Assembly (NCBI GenBank): GCA_002900995.3
Contig: CM035313.1
Location: forward strand, 1,488,001-1,552,000
Length of the DNA stretch: 64,000 bases
Source: Ganoderma boninense
Lineage: Eukaryota > Basidiomycota > Agaricomycetes > Polyporales > Polyporaceae
Reading direction: 5' to 3'
A model generated the notes under the pieces. The model was not told where the DNA came from and ran no database searches. It saw only the letters and a program-made list of their open reading frames with translations. Each line of letters opens with the position of its first letter. Positions within the stretch are counted from its first letter, which is position 1. A program made the position numbers and the translations under genes. Positions 25,059 through 36,900 of the stretch are shown here, piece after piece.

Positions 25059-26457
25059 ATGGCAGCGCCAGTGTACAACATCCAGGTGCAGGTCAACCCG
25101 ACCCAGACCCTCGCGTTGGTACGTCGACATTCCAGTCCGATTCGCAAACCAGCGCCGGATAGGATGGAGAGACCTGGGATGGATGCTGAGACGACCGATC
25201 CCATGTAGCGGCTTCCACTCAAGCAGGCTCCCAACGACATGGTTCCGTATGAACTGCAACAATACGTGAGTGATCGGTCAATGTCTTGTCAGCATTGTTT
25301 GATGTCCCGCCAGTACTCCAAGGACATCTGGCTGGCGAGGCAGCGCGCCGTCCTCATGAAAGGCTCCCGGTATCTCAAGCCGCGCTTCGAGATCATCTGG
25401 GCTGTCTTCATGCTTCTGTGAGTTCTCATGTCCATCCGTTCCCCTGCTTGCATTTCTTTCTTTCTCTTTCTCGATCCCGTTTATTGCCGTGCGAGGCCGA
25501 GCCTCCTGATAAACCTTGAACTGCTTGCATTTTCCGACCACAGAGGGCCGTCTTCGTATCGTATCTCCCTCCTGCATCACCGCCGTCCCTGAACCGCATG
25601 CACTTTAGTACTAATCACAGTCCCGCTTCCTTCTCAGCGCCATGTTTGCGGTCCCGATCGCCACTTACTACCTCGTCCTGCACGCCCTCCCGCCCCCAGT
25701 AAGACCCCAACCCATCGAGAACTTTCCCAACGGCACCGTTTTCGTGGACAACCGCCCCTGGCAGGCGCGTGGGGCGAGTCTGGGCGCCCTCATCGGTCTT
25801 ATTCTCCTTGGCTGGGTGCCGTTCTACACCTGGAAGGCGCAAGTAAGCTGGAAGTGCTTTCTTTGTCTTCAGTCGTGGACGAGCTGACTTGGTATCTAAC
25901 CCACAATCGCAGGGTAAGCGGCAGGTCAACCAAATGCTCCGCAAGTTCAGCGTGGAGGACGCCGCAGTGGCCGGGCCTAACGCCCAGGTCCCCGAGTGGT
26001 CGATGAAGATGCCGGGCATTGGCAGCAAGGCCCTCGTACGTGTTCCAACGTCCACCGCCCACCCGCGCCCAAGTGCCGTCGCCCGTGATTGATTCGTAAG
26101 CTGATGCCGGTATCCCTTAGCACATCCTCATTTCGTACCCACGTCCCATGGTCACGCCATTCCAAGTCGGCCTTCCTCCTGTGAGTCCATACATTCGGGT
26201 CGGGCCTGTATCTACGCCAGATAATCCTGACACTCTGTGCGCAGTACCTGGTCAACCCGCCCATGGACCCCGCAGCGGGAGGCTACTACATGCAGGCCAA
26301 CCACGCGCAGGGCCAAGCCATTCACCAGCCTATGAGCGGTATGGCCGGCGTGCCGCTCTACAACGAGCGCGACGAGAAGGTCCCCGACTACACTGGCCCC
26401 ACGCACGAGACCTACCTTCCTCACGAGAAGGAGACCTTCGAAGACATCAAGGTCTAA
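25059..26457 (+). CDS. Conserved-looking fungal membrane protein, function unknown
   Basis: Not recognised by name. Seven or so exons splice cleanly to a protein of about 270 residues: MAAPVYNIQVQVNPTQTLA, a hydrophilic stretch with MVPYELQQYYSKDIW, one hydrophobic helix (FEIIWAVFMLLAMFAVPIATY), a luminal-type loop (NGTVFVDNRPW with an NGT sequon), a second helix (GALIGLILLGWVPFYTWK), then a 140-residue tail with Pro/Gly-rich and MQANHAQGQ segments ending in an acidic HETYLPHEKETFEDI. The topology suggests a hairpin with both termini on the same side. The donor after MLL and its acceptor enclose the longest intron (about 220 bp). All splice sites are canonical and in frame, so the gene looks intact. 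Start at 25059 is the ATG in the first in-frame exon. Confidence 0.72.
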
Positions 26458-26943
26458 GCCGCGCTCCCCTCAGTTTCCTCACCGGTTCCGGTGTGACATC
26501 GCCCATACGATACGGACCATTGTCTTTACTAGCTGTTGAACCAGCACCTTGTTCTGGCGTTGCCATGCTGTTGTTTTTCACCAAACTGTGCTCGTTTTTG
26601 ATGTGCTCCTGAACTTGTTCGGGCAAGCGGACGCTTTCCATTCTTTTACGCTTCAGTGTAGCCCCCTTTCCTTGAGTGTTTTGTGTGTGCAAGACTCTGT
26701 CCTAGCGAGCGAAATTAAAGGATTTGGAGCCGCATACATAGCCAGTTTGATGTGACGTATGAGACCCGGGGCCCGGAGCCGCTTGAACCCCTGAAAGTTG
26801 AAACTGGGGGTTTGATCCGCTTCTGAGGCGATGCAGCACAAACATGTCGGTGAGGACCTGAGGTGAACTTGAAATGGACAAGCTCAAACGTCGCCGTATG
26901 CTGGCGCGCGGGCCGATGGTTCGAAAGATGGTGTCCAATATTA
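26458..26943. other. Convergent 3' region
   Basis: 486 bp between the membrane-protein stop and the TRAPPC1 stop on the opposite strand; T-rich 3' UTR material with nothing else recognised. Confidence 0.45.
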
Positions 26944-27745
26944 TCATTGAAAGACAGTAAGACCCTTCACGAGCCTGTCCGTGCTGAGACGGAAGTACTC
27001 GTTGTCGATCCCGCGCTCGCGGGAGTCCATCGGGACGAGCGGGTTGCGAACGACGTACTCGAGGAAGGGCCCGGCGTAGATCTGGCGGAGGACGAAGCGG
27101 AGCGAGTCCGCGGCGGGGTCGGAGAGCATGACAAACTTGAAGCCCGAGAGCGTCTCGAAGAGATGCAGCTTGTACGTCGACGTCTGGTAGTTGACGAACT
27201 GCTCGTCCCTGCGCGGCGCGTCGGAACAGAAAGGGAAGCGGTAGGGATGGAGAAGGGGCACGAGAAAGAGGGAGAGCGGATACGCACTTTCCTGAGAGCT
27301 TCTTGATCATGTTCCGGAGGGAGAGCACGACTCCGTACACAAGCTTCGCCTCCTCGTCGAACGGCAGGGATGCTGTTGGGGGTGGAGGGAGGGGCGCGAT
27401 CGGGCTGTGGGTCTGTGTAGGGGCGGCCGATAGCTGGTTGTCGTCATCGTTCACGGCTACGACGACCCCAGACGACAAGGCGAGAGACCCGCGGTTGCCA
27501 TACAGAGAATCGGGTTTGGCGGAAGGGTACACGGAGGCATAGACGGCGGGAAGCATGCCGCCTTCGACTGCGGTTTTGGGACGGACGGTGCGGTGCCAGT
27601 CCTGGTAGTACACGCAGGTACAATGCCTGCGGGATAGAGCGCAGCACGGTCAGCGGATACGTCGAGATTATGGTATGGATGCTAGCGTCGGAGCCATGAA
27701 GAGGGCTGCGGACCTGTCGAAGATGTATAGACTGTAGATGGTCAT
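26944..27745 (-). CDS. BET5: TRAPP complex core subunit TRAPPC1/Bet5
   Basis: Three exons (27745-27715, 27627-27288, 27208-26944) give exactly 211 residues. The longin-fold subunit Bet5 is part of the TRAPP tethering complex that activates Ypt1 in ER-Golgi and intra-Golgi traffic. The signature is visible: MTIYSLYIFDRHC at the start, YYQDWHR, KLVYGVVLSLRNMIKKLS, then the second half with NYQTSTYKLHLFETLSG and a C-terminal DPAADSLRFVL...YVVRNPL. Between the first beta strands and the helix lies a roughly 70-residue Pro/Ser/Asn-rich insert, absent from the animal protein (about 145 residues) and common in fungi. Exon 1 is only 31 nt, so predictors may miss the true start. It diverges from the MFS transporter. 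Identity is confident. Confidence 0.93.
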
Positions 27746-28728
27746 GGCGATTTCAACGCCGACAATGTAGTCGGAGTAGAGGCAAGGTCTTGGGATGCGT
27801 AAGGTGTATGAATAGCGCGACTCAATGGGTAATCGAGAAGGAGGGGCCGAGGAGGGGCCGTGGACTGGGATGGGCTTGGACTTTGCTGGGACGGACTGAG
27901 GCAATGGTCGGATATGTCTGTCGGCTGCGGACGCGGGCGTCTCTGAAGGGTGCTGTACACAGCCACAAACAAGGATTCCCCGAACAAGCGCCGGTTGCCG
28001 AGTCGGATGTGGAAAGCACCCGCGCATTTGACTGGCATCTCCTTCCACTTTGAAAATGCCGCCCCGTCTGTCACCGTCTGTCGCCTCCTTCCAATCGTCC
28101 TTTCCAGATTGCTGCTGCTCACGTACATGCCGTCCTCGGCCGTTCTCCCCATCTTCACCGCTCATTCGCCGGCACTCGTTTGGGCCCACCCGACCAAGAG
28201 GCTGCACTAAAGTTGAAGACGAGTTTTCAGCAACCCGCAATAAAAATTGTGCCGATCGCTCACTTCACCACATGAAAAGTAGAGACCTTGAATATAGGGG
28301 CCGTGATCACGGTTGAAACAACACTGGTAGGAAAACTTGGAATATTTATTGCCTATCTTCGAGCCTCGCAGTACATGGTATGGACGCCTCCATCGCACAC
28401 TGCCGCGCCGCAGCATTTTCCAGCCCCGTCCAAGTAGCCACGAGTCCGTTTTGTTCGGCTATGTCAGCCTGATGTTAGCCAGCAGGTCAAGGTAAGTACT
28501 AGGCCAAGATCGAAAAGCGGTGAGCCGGGTGCTGTGGCAATGCAACACTCTCTCCCCGGGCCCTGATCACGATCGAGATGCGCCTGTCTCCCCTCGTTCC
28601 TCACTCGACGCGCTCATATTAAAGTAGGCCGCTCCGATGCTGGTCACACAACGCTGGTCCCCCCCGGCTCCCTTTTGTCTAGGCTCTCCTCGCCTTTCTT
28701 CCCTCGTCTAAGGATCTAGCTTGCTGGA
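27746..28728. promoter_or_regulatory. Divergent intergenic region TRAPPC1 / MFS transporter
   Basis: Nearly 1 kb between divergent starts. The TRAPPC1-proximal half has long open frames on both strands with no recognised domain. An AT-rich ATATTAAAG element lies near 28616, about 110 bp before the transporter start, and could be a TATA-like site. A C/T-rich tract follows it. Confidence 0.35.
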
Positions 28729-30995
28729 ATGTACCTTGCCTACAAGTACATCAGGGACAAGAGGAGAAAGGCCAAAGCCGCTCAACAGGCTCAGGCCGCC
28801 GGCCTCTCGTCCCCTCAGACCGAGACACAGCCGTCGCAGGACGGCCCGCAAAATACCCACGATACCTCCGACTCTTCCTCAACTCCCCAGCCAAGTTCAA
28901 ATCCCTCATCGTCGGTGAGATGGAAGCTCTTGCTTATGGCGGCGCTCGTGGTGCCAGTCTTCTTCGAGACCTTGGACTACACTGGTGAGCATCGCGTTGC
29001 GGACTTCCAGACATTGACGACTGAATCACCTGACCGTTCTCAGTCGTTGCCACCGCACAAGTGCACATTGCTGTTCGTCATCTCCCGCTCATTGAAAAAA
29101 CGCGACGCTGACCTGTGCTTCAAGTCCGTCTTCAACCGACTAGATCTGCAGAGTTATATTGGAACCATATACCTCCTCACCTCCACCGTCTTCCTTCCGC
29201 TATTCGCCTCCCTTGCCGACATCTGGGGCCGGCATTGGGCCCTACAGCTTTCGTTGCTCCTCTTCGGTGTTGGTAGTGCGATCAGTACAGGCGCACAGAG
29301 CATGATAACCATGCTTGCCGGTCGTGGGGTTGCTGGGATTGGTGCTGGTGGAATGATGGCGGTACGAAACTTCCTCGCTCGTCGTTGGAGACCGCTACTA
29401 ATTAAGTCAACACCTAGATCGTCCGTATAATCTTGTCAGATTCGAATTCCCTCGACGACAACAACTGGCAGCAGTCCATGCTGTTTGCCCTCTTCACAAT
29501 AGGCTTCTCTGTCGGCCCTGTCATCGGCGGAGCATTGACAACAGTATCGTTCCGTTGGATCTTTGCCATCAAGTACGTCTTGCTGCTTTCTGTCACCAAT
29601 GTCGACGTTAATGGCCCCCCTCCTCAAAAAGCTTGCCTTGCTGCGTAACCGCAATGGTTCTTTCGTTCTTCATCCTCCGCGGACGTACCAAGGGCTCTCA
29701 GCCACGCCACAACCACGTTGAGCCCGACGAGATAACCTCACCTCCACACGAGACCTTCTTCGAGAAGTTCATGCGCGTCGACTCGGTCGGCGCCCTCCTC
29801 TTCATGGCCGCTGGCATCACGCTCCTCCTTGCACTCAACTGGGGCTCCGTCGGCGAGTGGCACTCGGCGCGCGTGATCGCATGCTTTGTCGTCGCGGGCG
29901 TGTCCTACCTCGCATGGGTCCTCTGGGAGTACCTCCTCGAGCGCAAGGCCGCCGCGGGCAAGACGTCGCGGAACCCGCTCATGAACACGGACCCGATGAT
30001 CCCCATGGAGGTCTTCACGTCGTTCGACGTGTGCGCGGTCCAGTTCGCGGTCTTCACGTCCGGCATGGTCATGCTCGTCATGTTCTACTTCATCTCCATC
30101 TTCTTCGCGATCGTCGGCGGGCTCACGGGCACGAGCTCGGGCGCGCAGCTCCTGTTCTTCGCGCCGGGGCTGGGGGCGGGCTCGCTGACTTCGATGATTC
30201 TGGTCAAGCGCTTGCGCCAGCCGAAAATCCCCATTATTCTTGGCGGCCTGATTATCAACGTTGCCCTAGGGTTGGTGTCGTGGGCTATGAACCGCAACGT
30301 CAAGTCCGAGATCGACGGGTGGGTTTCCTGTTCCCCTTTACTCGGCGACGGGCAAGTATATCTATATGTATATTTACCTATTCTGCAGCTTCCTTGTCTT
30401 GGCTGGTGTTGGCGTGGGGATGTCCATCGGTCCCCTCGCCGTCCATTCCCGGTTCTCGCAGCCTGAGAGCAGAATCGCGATCATCTCCGGGCTCACCCTT
30501 TTCGTGAGTCCTCCACAAACTCTTGTATTGCTTATCTATTCTCACGGGAATATCAATATCGTGCCGCAGAGTCGCGCCCTTGGTGGAACGGTCGGCCTCG
30601 CACAGTGCGGCGCCGTCCTGAACGGCAAAGTCACCAGCTCGCTCCGCGCGCTCCTCACCTCAGGCACCATTTCGGCGCAGGACGCGGCGCTCCTGCAGAA
30701 CGGGCTGGCGTCGGGCATCACGTCCGTCCAGGGCATCAGCTCGCTCCCGCCCGAAGTGCAGCAGTACGTGCGGAATGCGTTCCAGCAGGGAACGCGCTGG
30801 GCGATCATATCGCTGCTCCCGTGGGCCGGAGTGGCCTTCCTCCTGTCGCTCTTCCTGTCGAACATTCGTGACACAGACAAGGAGGCGCGCCTGGCGTCTT
30901 CAAGAGCTGGGCAGCGGTCAGAGTCGGAGTCAGAGGTGAAACCCTCTGAGGCCGAGCGACACTCCAGCCACGAGCTAGAGAAGAGTGTGGTGTAA
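28729..30995 (+). CDS. MFS transporter, DHA2 (drug:H+ antiporter, 14-helix) type
   Basis: Major facilitator of about 600 residues. A 65-residue polar N-terminus (Gln/Ser/Pro-rich) precedes TM1, which ends LDYTVVATAQVHIA after splicing. Motif A is ASLADIWGRHWAL and the family antiporter motif C is GFSVGPVIGGAL, both typical of DHA2 proteins. Later helices include FYFISIFFAIVGG and the final ISLLPWAGVAFLLSLFLS, followed by a Ser/Glu-rich cytosolic tail. Seven or so introns are in frame; one short exon (VVATAQVHIA) lies between an acceptor at 29041 and a GTTCGT donor. DHA2 proteins export drugs, mycotoxins and secondary metabolites, or transport amino acids and siderophores. It lies next to a decayed HAD-type terpene synthase, which makes metabolite export possible. 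Substrate unknown. Confidence 0.88.
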
Positions 30996-31260
30996 TGTGG
31001 CCCCAGCGTGGTTTTTTGGGGGCTTTCTGTAGACAACTCTACTAGTTCGTATACGGACTACATTTATACTTAGCTTACGCAAACCTTTTCCGTCGTGAGA
31101 ACTTCTGACGATCGTTATACGGCCTACTAACCTGTATTGCTAGCTGGCCATGCCAATGTGGTTATTCATGGTGTCTGCAGAGCTTCGTGGGTCCTCAACA
31201 ATTATACATACTATTACATGTATAAGGCATCCAGCTCAACTCTCACAACCTACTCCGATT

Positions 31261-32990
31261 CTACTTAATTATCAACGAAGCTCGACGCCTTATTTTGCCA
31301 TCGGCTTGTCGAATTCTCAATAGCTTGGCTTTGATGACCATCGCCGTCGTACGTCCCCTGCTCTGAATCTTTATCCCGGAAATCCCGTTTCGGGAGATGT
31401 ACTTACCAGATCTCTCACCTCCCAACCCCGCACTGCATCGGTTAAAACTTAAACGTTCCGCATGCCGATCTTGTTCGGCCGCCCGCAATAACGCACGCCC
31501 AAATGTGGACTCCAAGCGCGGTCGAGTCCATTGCGGCGTCTACGAGCTCCTTGACACTCAGGCTGTCCACGTTCGCCGAGGTGATCTTCGAGCGGAACGC
31601 CCAGTGGAGGCCTCGGAGGCGCGTGAGGAAGGACGCTGTGGAAGTAGTTCTAGTAGCGCGTCCCGTCGATGCAACACGCGGTTCTCGAACAAGCTGCGCA
31701 TGAACGCGAGCGCGACGGCTAGTATTATCGTGGCCGCAGCTGTGCGTGTAAAACAGGTGCAGGACGGCGACGCCGGCGATGGGGTCCAGGCGCGGAATGT
31801 CCCGGTCGAAGTAAGTATGTCGGCGACGCGCGACGAATGAATGAAATGAGTTTGAAGGTGCCGCTCAGGCTCAGCAGGTTGCCGTGAATCACCTAGGGAA
31901 GGCCGTCTTCCGTAATGGACGCGAGCACCTCGTCCATGAGGGAGTTGCAAAATTCCTATGGGGGCTTGAGGGTGACAACTTGAAGTCCCAACGGAGTGGT
32001 ATCGAGGCTGTCAGGAAAATAAATTCTCGTGCGTCAAGACGCTGTTACCTGTCCAGCTCGCAGCCCAAAATGAGAGGTAAGTGTAGTCAAACAGGCCCTC
32101 GAAGCAATTTCACAACCGGGAGGCTCTGTCAGTTGCTTAAGGGTCCTGCGCTAGATGTTCACATGTTTGACAGGGAGTATTCATTCGCGCCTCGCACACC
32201 TGTCGGCTGTGGCCTCGAAGATCAATAGTTGCCCCAAGCTCTCCGTGATAGACACCCCTGGGCGGTCACGGTCACCCTCGCAAGCGAGTTCCCCCGCGTT
32301 TGCACGGAGGCACTCCTAGCCGCGCCTCACGAAGTCTCCACCAATGTTCCGTAGTCCTCGGCGTGCTTCCTTGAAGTCGGCAATGAGGAATCCGAACGAC
32401 CATGCGGCGACCACATTGCCGGAGTCGTGGCCTACGAAAACCGTATCGTGAGGAGTGATCTTCCATTCCTCTTGAGCTAGGACGCGCTTGAGGAGCCCGG
32501 GGTTTGGCAGGCGGATATCAAGCTCGTGTGAGGTAATGACCTTGTCAAAGATCGTCCAGTCGACGTCCAGGTGAAATCGGAAGAACTCGTCATCCGGTAC
32601 TGAGATGTTGAACTTAACTGAACGCTCCGAAGGCGCGTGGACTATCGCCGGTCGTCTGCTTAATCTCCTGATCAGTGCGACCATCTTGTCATTCGGACAC
32701 AATGGAGCCGCGGCCTGCCTCCAAGCGTTGTCAATGCTGCCGGCGCCATGACAGCACTTCGGGGCCAGATCCTGGAAGCATTCGCCGTTCGATATTTTTC
32801 CAGACTCGTACTGGACCGGGTGACGAGGTAGGAACGGCGGACCTTCCGATCGATGGAGTATGTGAGGTCAGAAGGCCAGGTAATGAGGACGTAGGAGGAC
32901 GTCCGATGCGTCGAACACGAATAGTAGCAGCGTTTCGAGAACATCGTCCAAGGGAAGGGGAGCCCGATCCGATATGTCGTTGGCTGTCAT
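31261..32990 (-). pseudogene. Decayed HAD-fold terpene synthase (AstC/drimane-synthase type)
   Basis: Fragments in changing frames run collinearly along an AstC-like protein, a HAD-fold sesquiterpene synthase family of fungi. N-terminal HAD part: LLLFVFDASDVLL (motif I, 32890s), a frame jump to ITWPSDLTYSID, another to GECFQDLAPKC, then MVALIRRLSRRPAIV, VDWTIFDKVITS, and motif IV VFVGHDSGNVVAAWSFGF. After GGDFVRRG comes an in-frame TAG at 32316-32318. The cyclase part follows: VSITESLGQLLIFEAT, then LDTTPLGLQVVTLKPP near 31960-32007 (the DxDTT region, first Asp lost), NSLMDEVLASITEDG, RDIPRLDPIAGVAVLHLFY, and SGIKIQSRGRTTAMVIKA near the end. Further in-frame TAGs are at 31956-31958 and 31893-31895, and no splice acceptor precedes YFDRD. 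Stops, frameshifts and lost motif residues mark a pseudogene. The family call rests on remembered patterns. Confidence 0.66.
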
Positions 32991-33902
32991 ATCAGGTTTC
33001 AAAGGAGCGATAACATACTCACTCTCCAGCAAAGATCCCTGGTACCATGGTTCGAGTCTTGGAGAGTCGAACATCGAACTCGGCCGCTCGGCGTGGACGA
33101 TCCAAAGATGAGAGCTTAGTAGGCAACAGGCGACCAAAAATTGAATGGGAATCAGCAAGATGCCGGCGAAAGAAACAGTGAACGGATTAGAATCAGCGTG
33201 CCTATAGAAGTATACCCGGGCTGTGGGGAATGGGATACCAATGGGACCGAAGTTGCAGTTGCCCGCGGTTTGGTCACAAGAAACATGGTTCTGTGCATCC
33301 AACCGAACCCTACCAGCGAATAATGAAGTCAGTTCAACCGCTGTTCTGGACCTGGCAGATATCACGGAGTCCAAGCGAAGCATTAAAAGAATAGAATTGT
33401 ATCGGATGCATGAGGCATGACTGTAGGGCTTACCGATTGCTCGAGTGTCCCCGGCCGCCGGTGTGAACTCCGGCCGAAGCATCGGAAGATGTGGGCTGTC
33501 AGTTCAGAGAAAGTTGATAGATGCATCCGGCGAATTTGTATACTCAGACAAGGCTCATGGTGGTACGATTCCAAGATACGTGACAGCGTCGGACCCCGGA
33601 GCATTTCGCAATGGCGCAGCTTTGACGCTGGATGGAGTCCAGTTGGCGCTCGCCGTTATGCGCTCGGACAGACCCACGGGCCACCCCGCACGCGCAATTC
33701 CGGCCACAAGCTTTCGTGAGCAATTGCAATCGATAGCAAGGCGAACCAAGACAACGCTACAGTACAAGATTAGATACAGCGATGCGGGCCGGTGGAAATG
33801 CAATGGGTAAGTGGTAACGAGTAATGAGGATGGGAGGAGGGGGGAGGTAATGTTGGCATGCAGCGTCCGGGTATGGGTACTCTATGTATGATATATAAGT
33901 CA
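32991..33902. other. Intergenic region downstream of Fun30
   Basis: About 0.9 kb between the pseudogene's 5' end and the Fun30 stop. It probably held the promoter of the terpene-synthase gene. A minus-strand open frame of about 160 codons has a hydrophobic segment (AGILLIPIQFLVACCLL near 33130-33180) but no recognised domain and no clear start. Not called as a gene. Confidence 0.35.
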
Positions 33903-36900
33903 TTAGTCGCTCTTGGCGGTTTCAGCCGCCGATTTGTTGTCCTTGGCCTCAGGATCGTCGGCCGCTAGTTTCTTGCGCACTGCGTTCATGAGTGACACCT
34001 TCATCTCGCGCTCGACACGTTCTTCCGCCTCTTCACCTGCGACGGCCTCGTCTAATGCAAGCTTCATCTGGCCAAGGGAGAGCATGTCTTCCTCTATGGA
34101 ACCTTTGGTAATCAGTTTCACCACATCAACGTCGCGCTTCTGGCCGATACGGTATGCACGGTCTTGCGCTTGTTTGTCGTTGTGAGGATTGAAGTCCTGG
34201 TCGAACCTACCGAAGAGTGGTCAATATCGCGCAGCCGGAAGCAATGCAGACATGCTCACATGATGACCACGCTCGCTGCAGTCAAGTTGATACCCATCCC
34301 ACCAGCTTTGGTAGAAAGCAGGAAGACAGGAATCGACTCGTCCTCGCTAAACTCATCGACGAGAGACTGTCGAACGTCGACGGGTGTCGAGCCGGTCAGG
34401 ACAAGGTACTTGATCTGCTTGAGATCGAGGACTTTTTGAAGTATGTCCAGGATCTGTGTGAACTGCAGCATCTTTCGCATCAATAACACATGAAGACCGC
34501 TATGGCTCAGTTCGCGCACCTGCGAGAAGATCAATATACGACGACCTTCTTCTTTGTACTGTTTGAGCAAGTTCATCAAGACCTTGATCTTGCCGGCCTC
34601 TAGATAACAGTCGTCGTTCAGAAGGAACTTGCGGAGACACTGAAACCATCGTCAGCGACGGTCCACAGGTCACTCAAGCTGCAGTTTACCTTGTAAGTCG
34701 CGCAAAACGCCTGAAGCTCCGAGTCGGTCATAACCTCCATGTCTTCCTTGACGAATTCAAACAGTGCTCCACGCTTCTTGAAGTCAGGCTCCTTCAGGAG
34801 GAGCCTAGCCATGGAGCTGAGCGTGTCATCCGCAAACCGCCTCCTGAACAGCATCGGATGGGACGAGGCCTTGCGCAGGTCCATGAGCACGTTCGAGCTG
34901 TTTTCCAGGTACATCTTGTCCTTTGTCCGTGCCGTCGCCCGAGTCTTTTTCTTGGCTGGCTTCCCCCGACCGTTGGCGGCCAGCGGGTCGGGCGTCTCGG
35001 CACCGTTGGTTTCAAGGTCAAAGATGGTCTTGCGGGAGCGCTGCAGCGCTTCGTTGTAAATCGATTTCTGAAGCGCTGTCATGTTGCACCATTCGATGCG
35101 CTCGGTCTTCTTCGGCAAGTCTTGGAGCACCTTCGGCATGTGGTCAGCCTCTATGAGTAATTCCCATCGGCTATGACTTTACCTGGTCCTTTCGCCGCCG
35201 GAGGACGAAGGGTGTCATCATCTTCTTTGCACGGGAGACACGCTGCTGGGCGAGCAGGGTCACCTTGGAATCACCCTTCGTCTTAAAGACTGCTCGCAGA
35301 GAATCAAGGTCGTCCGCGAAGTGATCCGGGAGAATGAAGTTCATCAACGACTATGGCGCATCGCTTAGCCGCATACAACACAGCACGAGATGTAAGGACG
35401 CACCACCAGCTCTTGGAGGTTGTTCTGCAACGGTGTCCCGGTAAGGAGCAACCGCCACCGTGACCTGTAGCGCAACAGCGCTTGATAACGTTGCGATTGG
35501 AAGTTCTTGAGGACATGACCCTCGTCATAGACGCAGGTCTAACAGCGAGGCGTTGAACGACAATGCGGGAATAGAAGAGGCGCATATACTCACGTCCCAA
35601 TCGATCTTGCGGAAAAACTTACGGTCGTGGTCGTCGCCTTGGGCTAGGTTGTAAGTTGTGATGAGGACGTTCCAACCATCTTGCTTCTTCTTCGACGCGA
35701 CCGTGTTGTTCAGCACATCACGTAGCCTAGGGCGGTCGTTCTTGTCGGCGTAATACGTCTCGACATTGATGTTGTCCCCAGCGAACTTCTGGAACTCGCG
35801 ACACCAGTTCTCCAACGTCGACGAACTACCACGTGCTCAGGAATTAAGACCATCATACCTACAACTGCGAGACCACTCACGGCACAACGATGAGGTGTGG
35901 TCCATTGCGGCCTCGTTCCTTCAGATGGGCGAAGAAGCTGATTACTTGGACGGTCTTTCCGAGACCTTGCGCCCGCAACATCAGGACCACGCACACATGC
36001 ATCGCGACAAAATGCTGCTCACCCATCTCGTCTGCGAGAATGCAGCTGAGCCTCTTCTGGTACAGAAGGCTTAACCAGTTGACGCCAATCATCTGGTACT
36101 CCTTGAGAATGACGCCGGGCTGAAGCGACGACGGCTGAGACGTCATGTAGTACTTTGGTTTATGGGCGGGATTCGCGACGTGGATAAGTGTGATCGCTCC
36201 GTCCTCCCCAGAGGCAGAAGAGTCGCGCAAATTCTCCGCCAGCTCCCGCTGCTTGCCTTTGGCAGACTTGCTGTGTGACCAGCTAGCGATCTCTTTTCTG
36301 AGGTCGGCGCCGATGCCCTCGCAGTCCTCCAAGATGCTATCGACCCGGCCGTAGCCTTCGAAAATAGCGGCGCTGTCCTCGAACATGCGAGGACTGATGC
36401 CTGCGGGCCCAGCCTTCTTCCTGCCCTGGCCGAGCTTGGCGTTGAGGTCTTCCACAGAAGTGAACGGTCGAAGCTCAATGATCTTGTTGGCCTGCGCGGG
36501 CGTGCAGCCTAGGCGACTCATCGGCATCCATGTATAGAAAGAAGCTGTGATGGACATACCTGTCAACTCTTGCAGACCTTCGGCTGACGTCTCATTGTAG
36601 TATTCGAGCGCTCGCTGCTCGTCCGAGCTCATCTTGCGGCCTTGAACAACATCCTCCTCATCGCTATCTACGAACTCGGGCTCTGAGTCCGATTCGACCA
36701 CTTTGCGCCGTAGCCGTTTCCTCGGCCGTCCAATCTCAGGACTCACAGGCGAGTCAATAACCACAGGAGGAGGTGCTTTGAGACGTGGTGGGGTAGAGGG
36801 ACCCGCATCACTCGTCGGCTTGCCGTCGTTGAGGCGGTTCTTATAGATCATGGACTTCCGTCCCTTCTCCCTAACCGCCAGCCGCTGCGCCCTGTTTGCC

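Noticed and set aside
24770..25162. 130-codon plus-strand frame overlapping the start of the two-helix membrane protein
   Set aside because: Runs into the real gene in another frame and past its first donor site; no motif.
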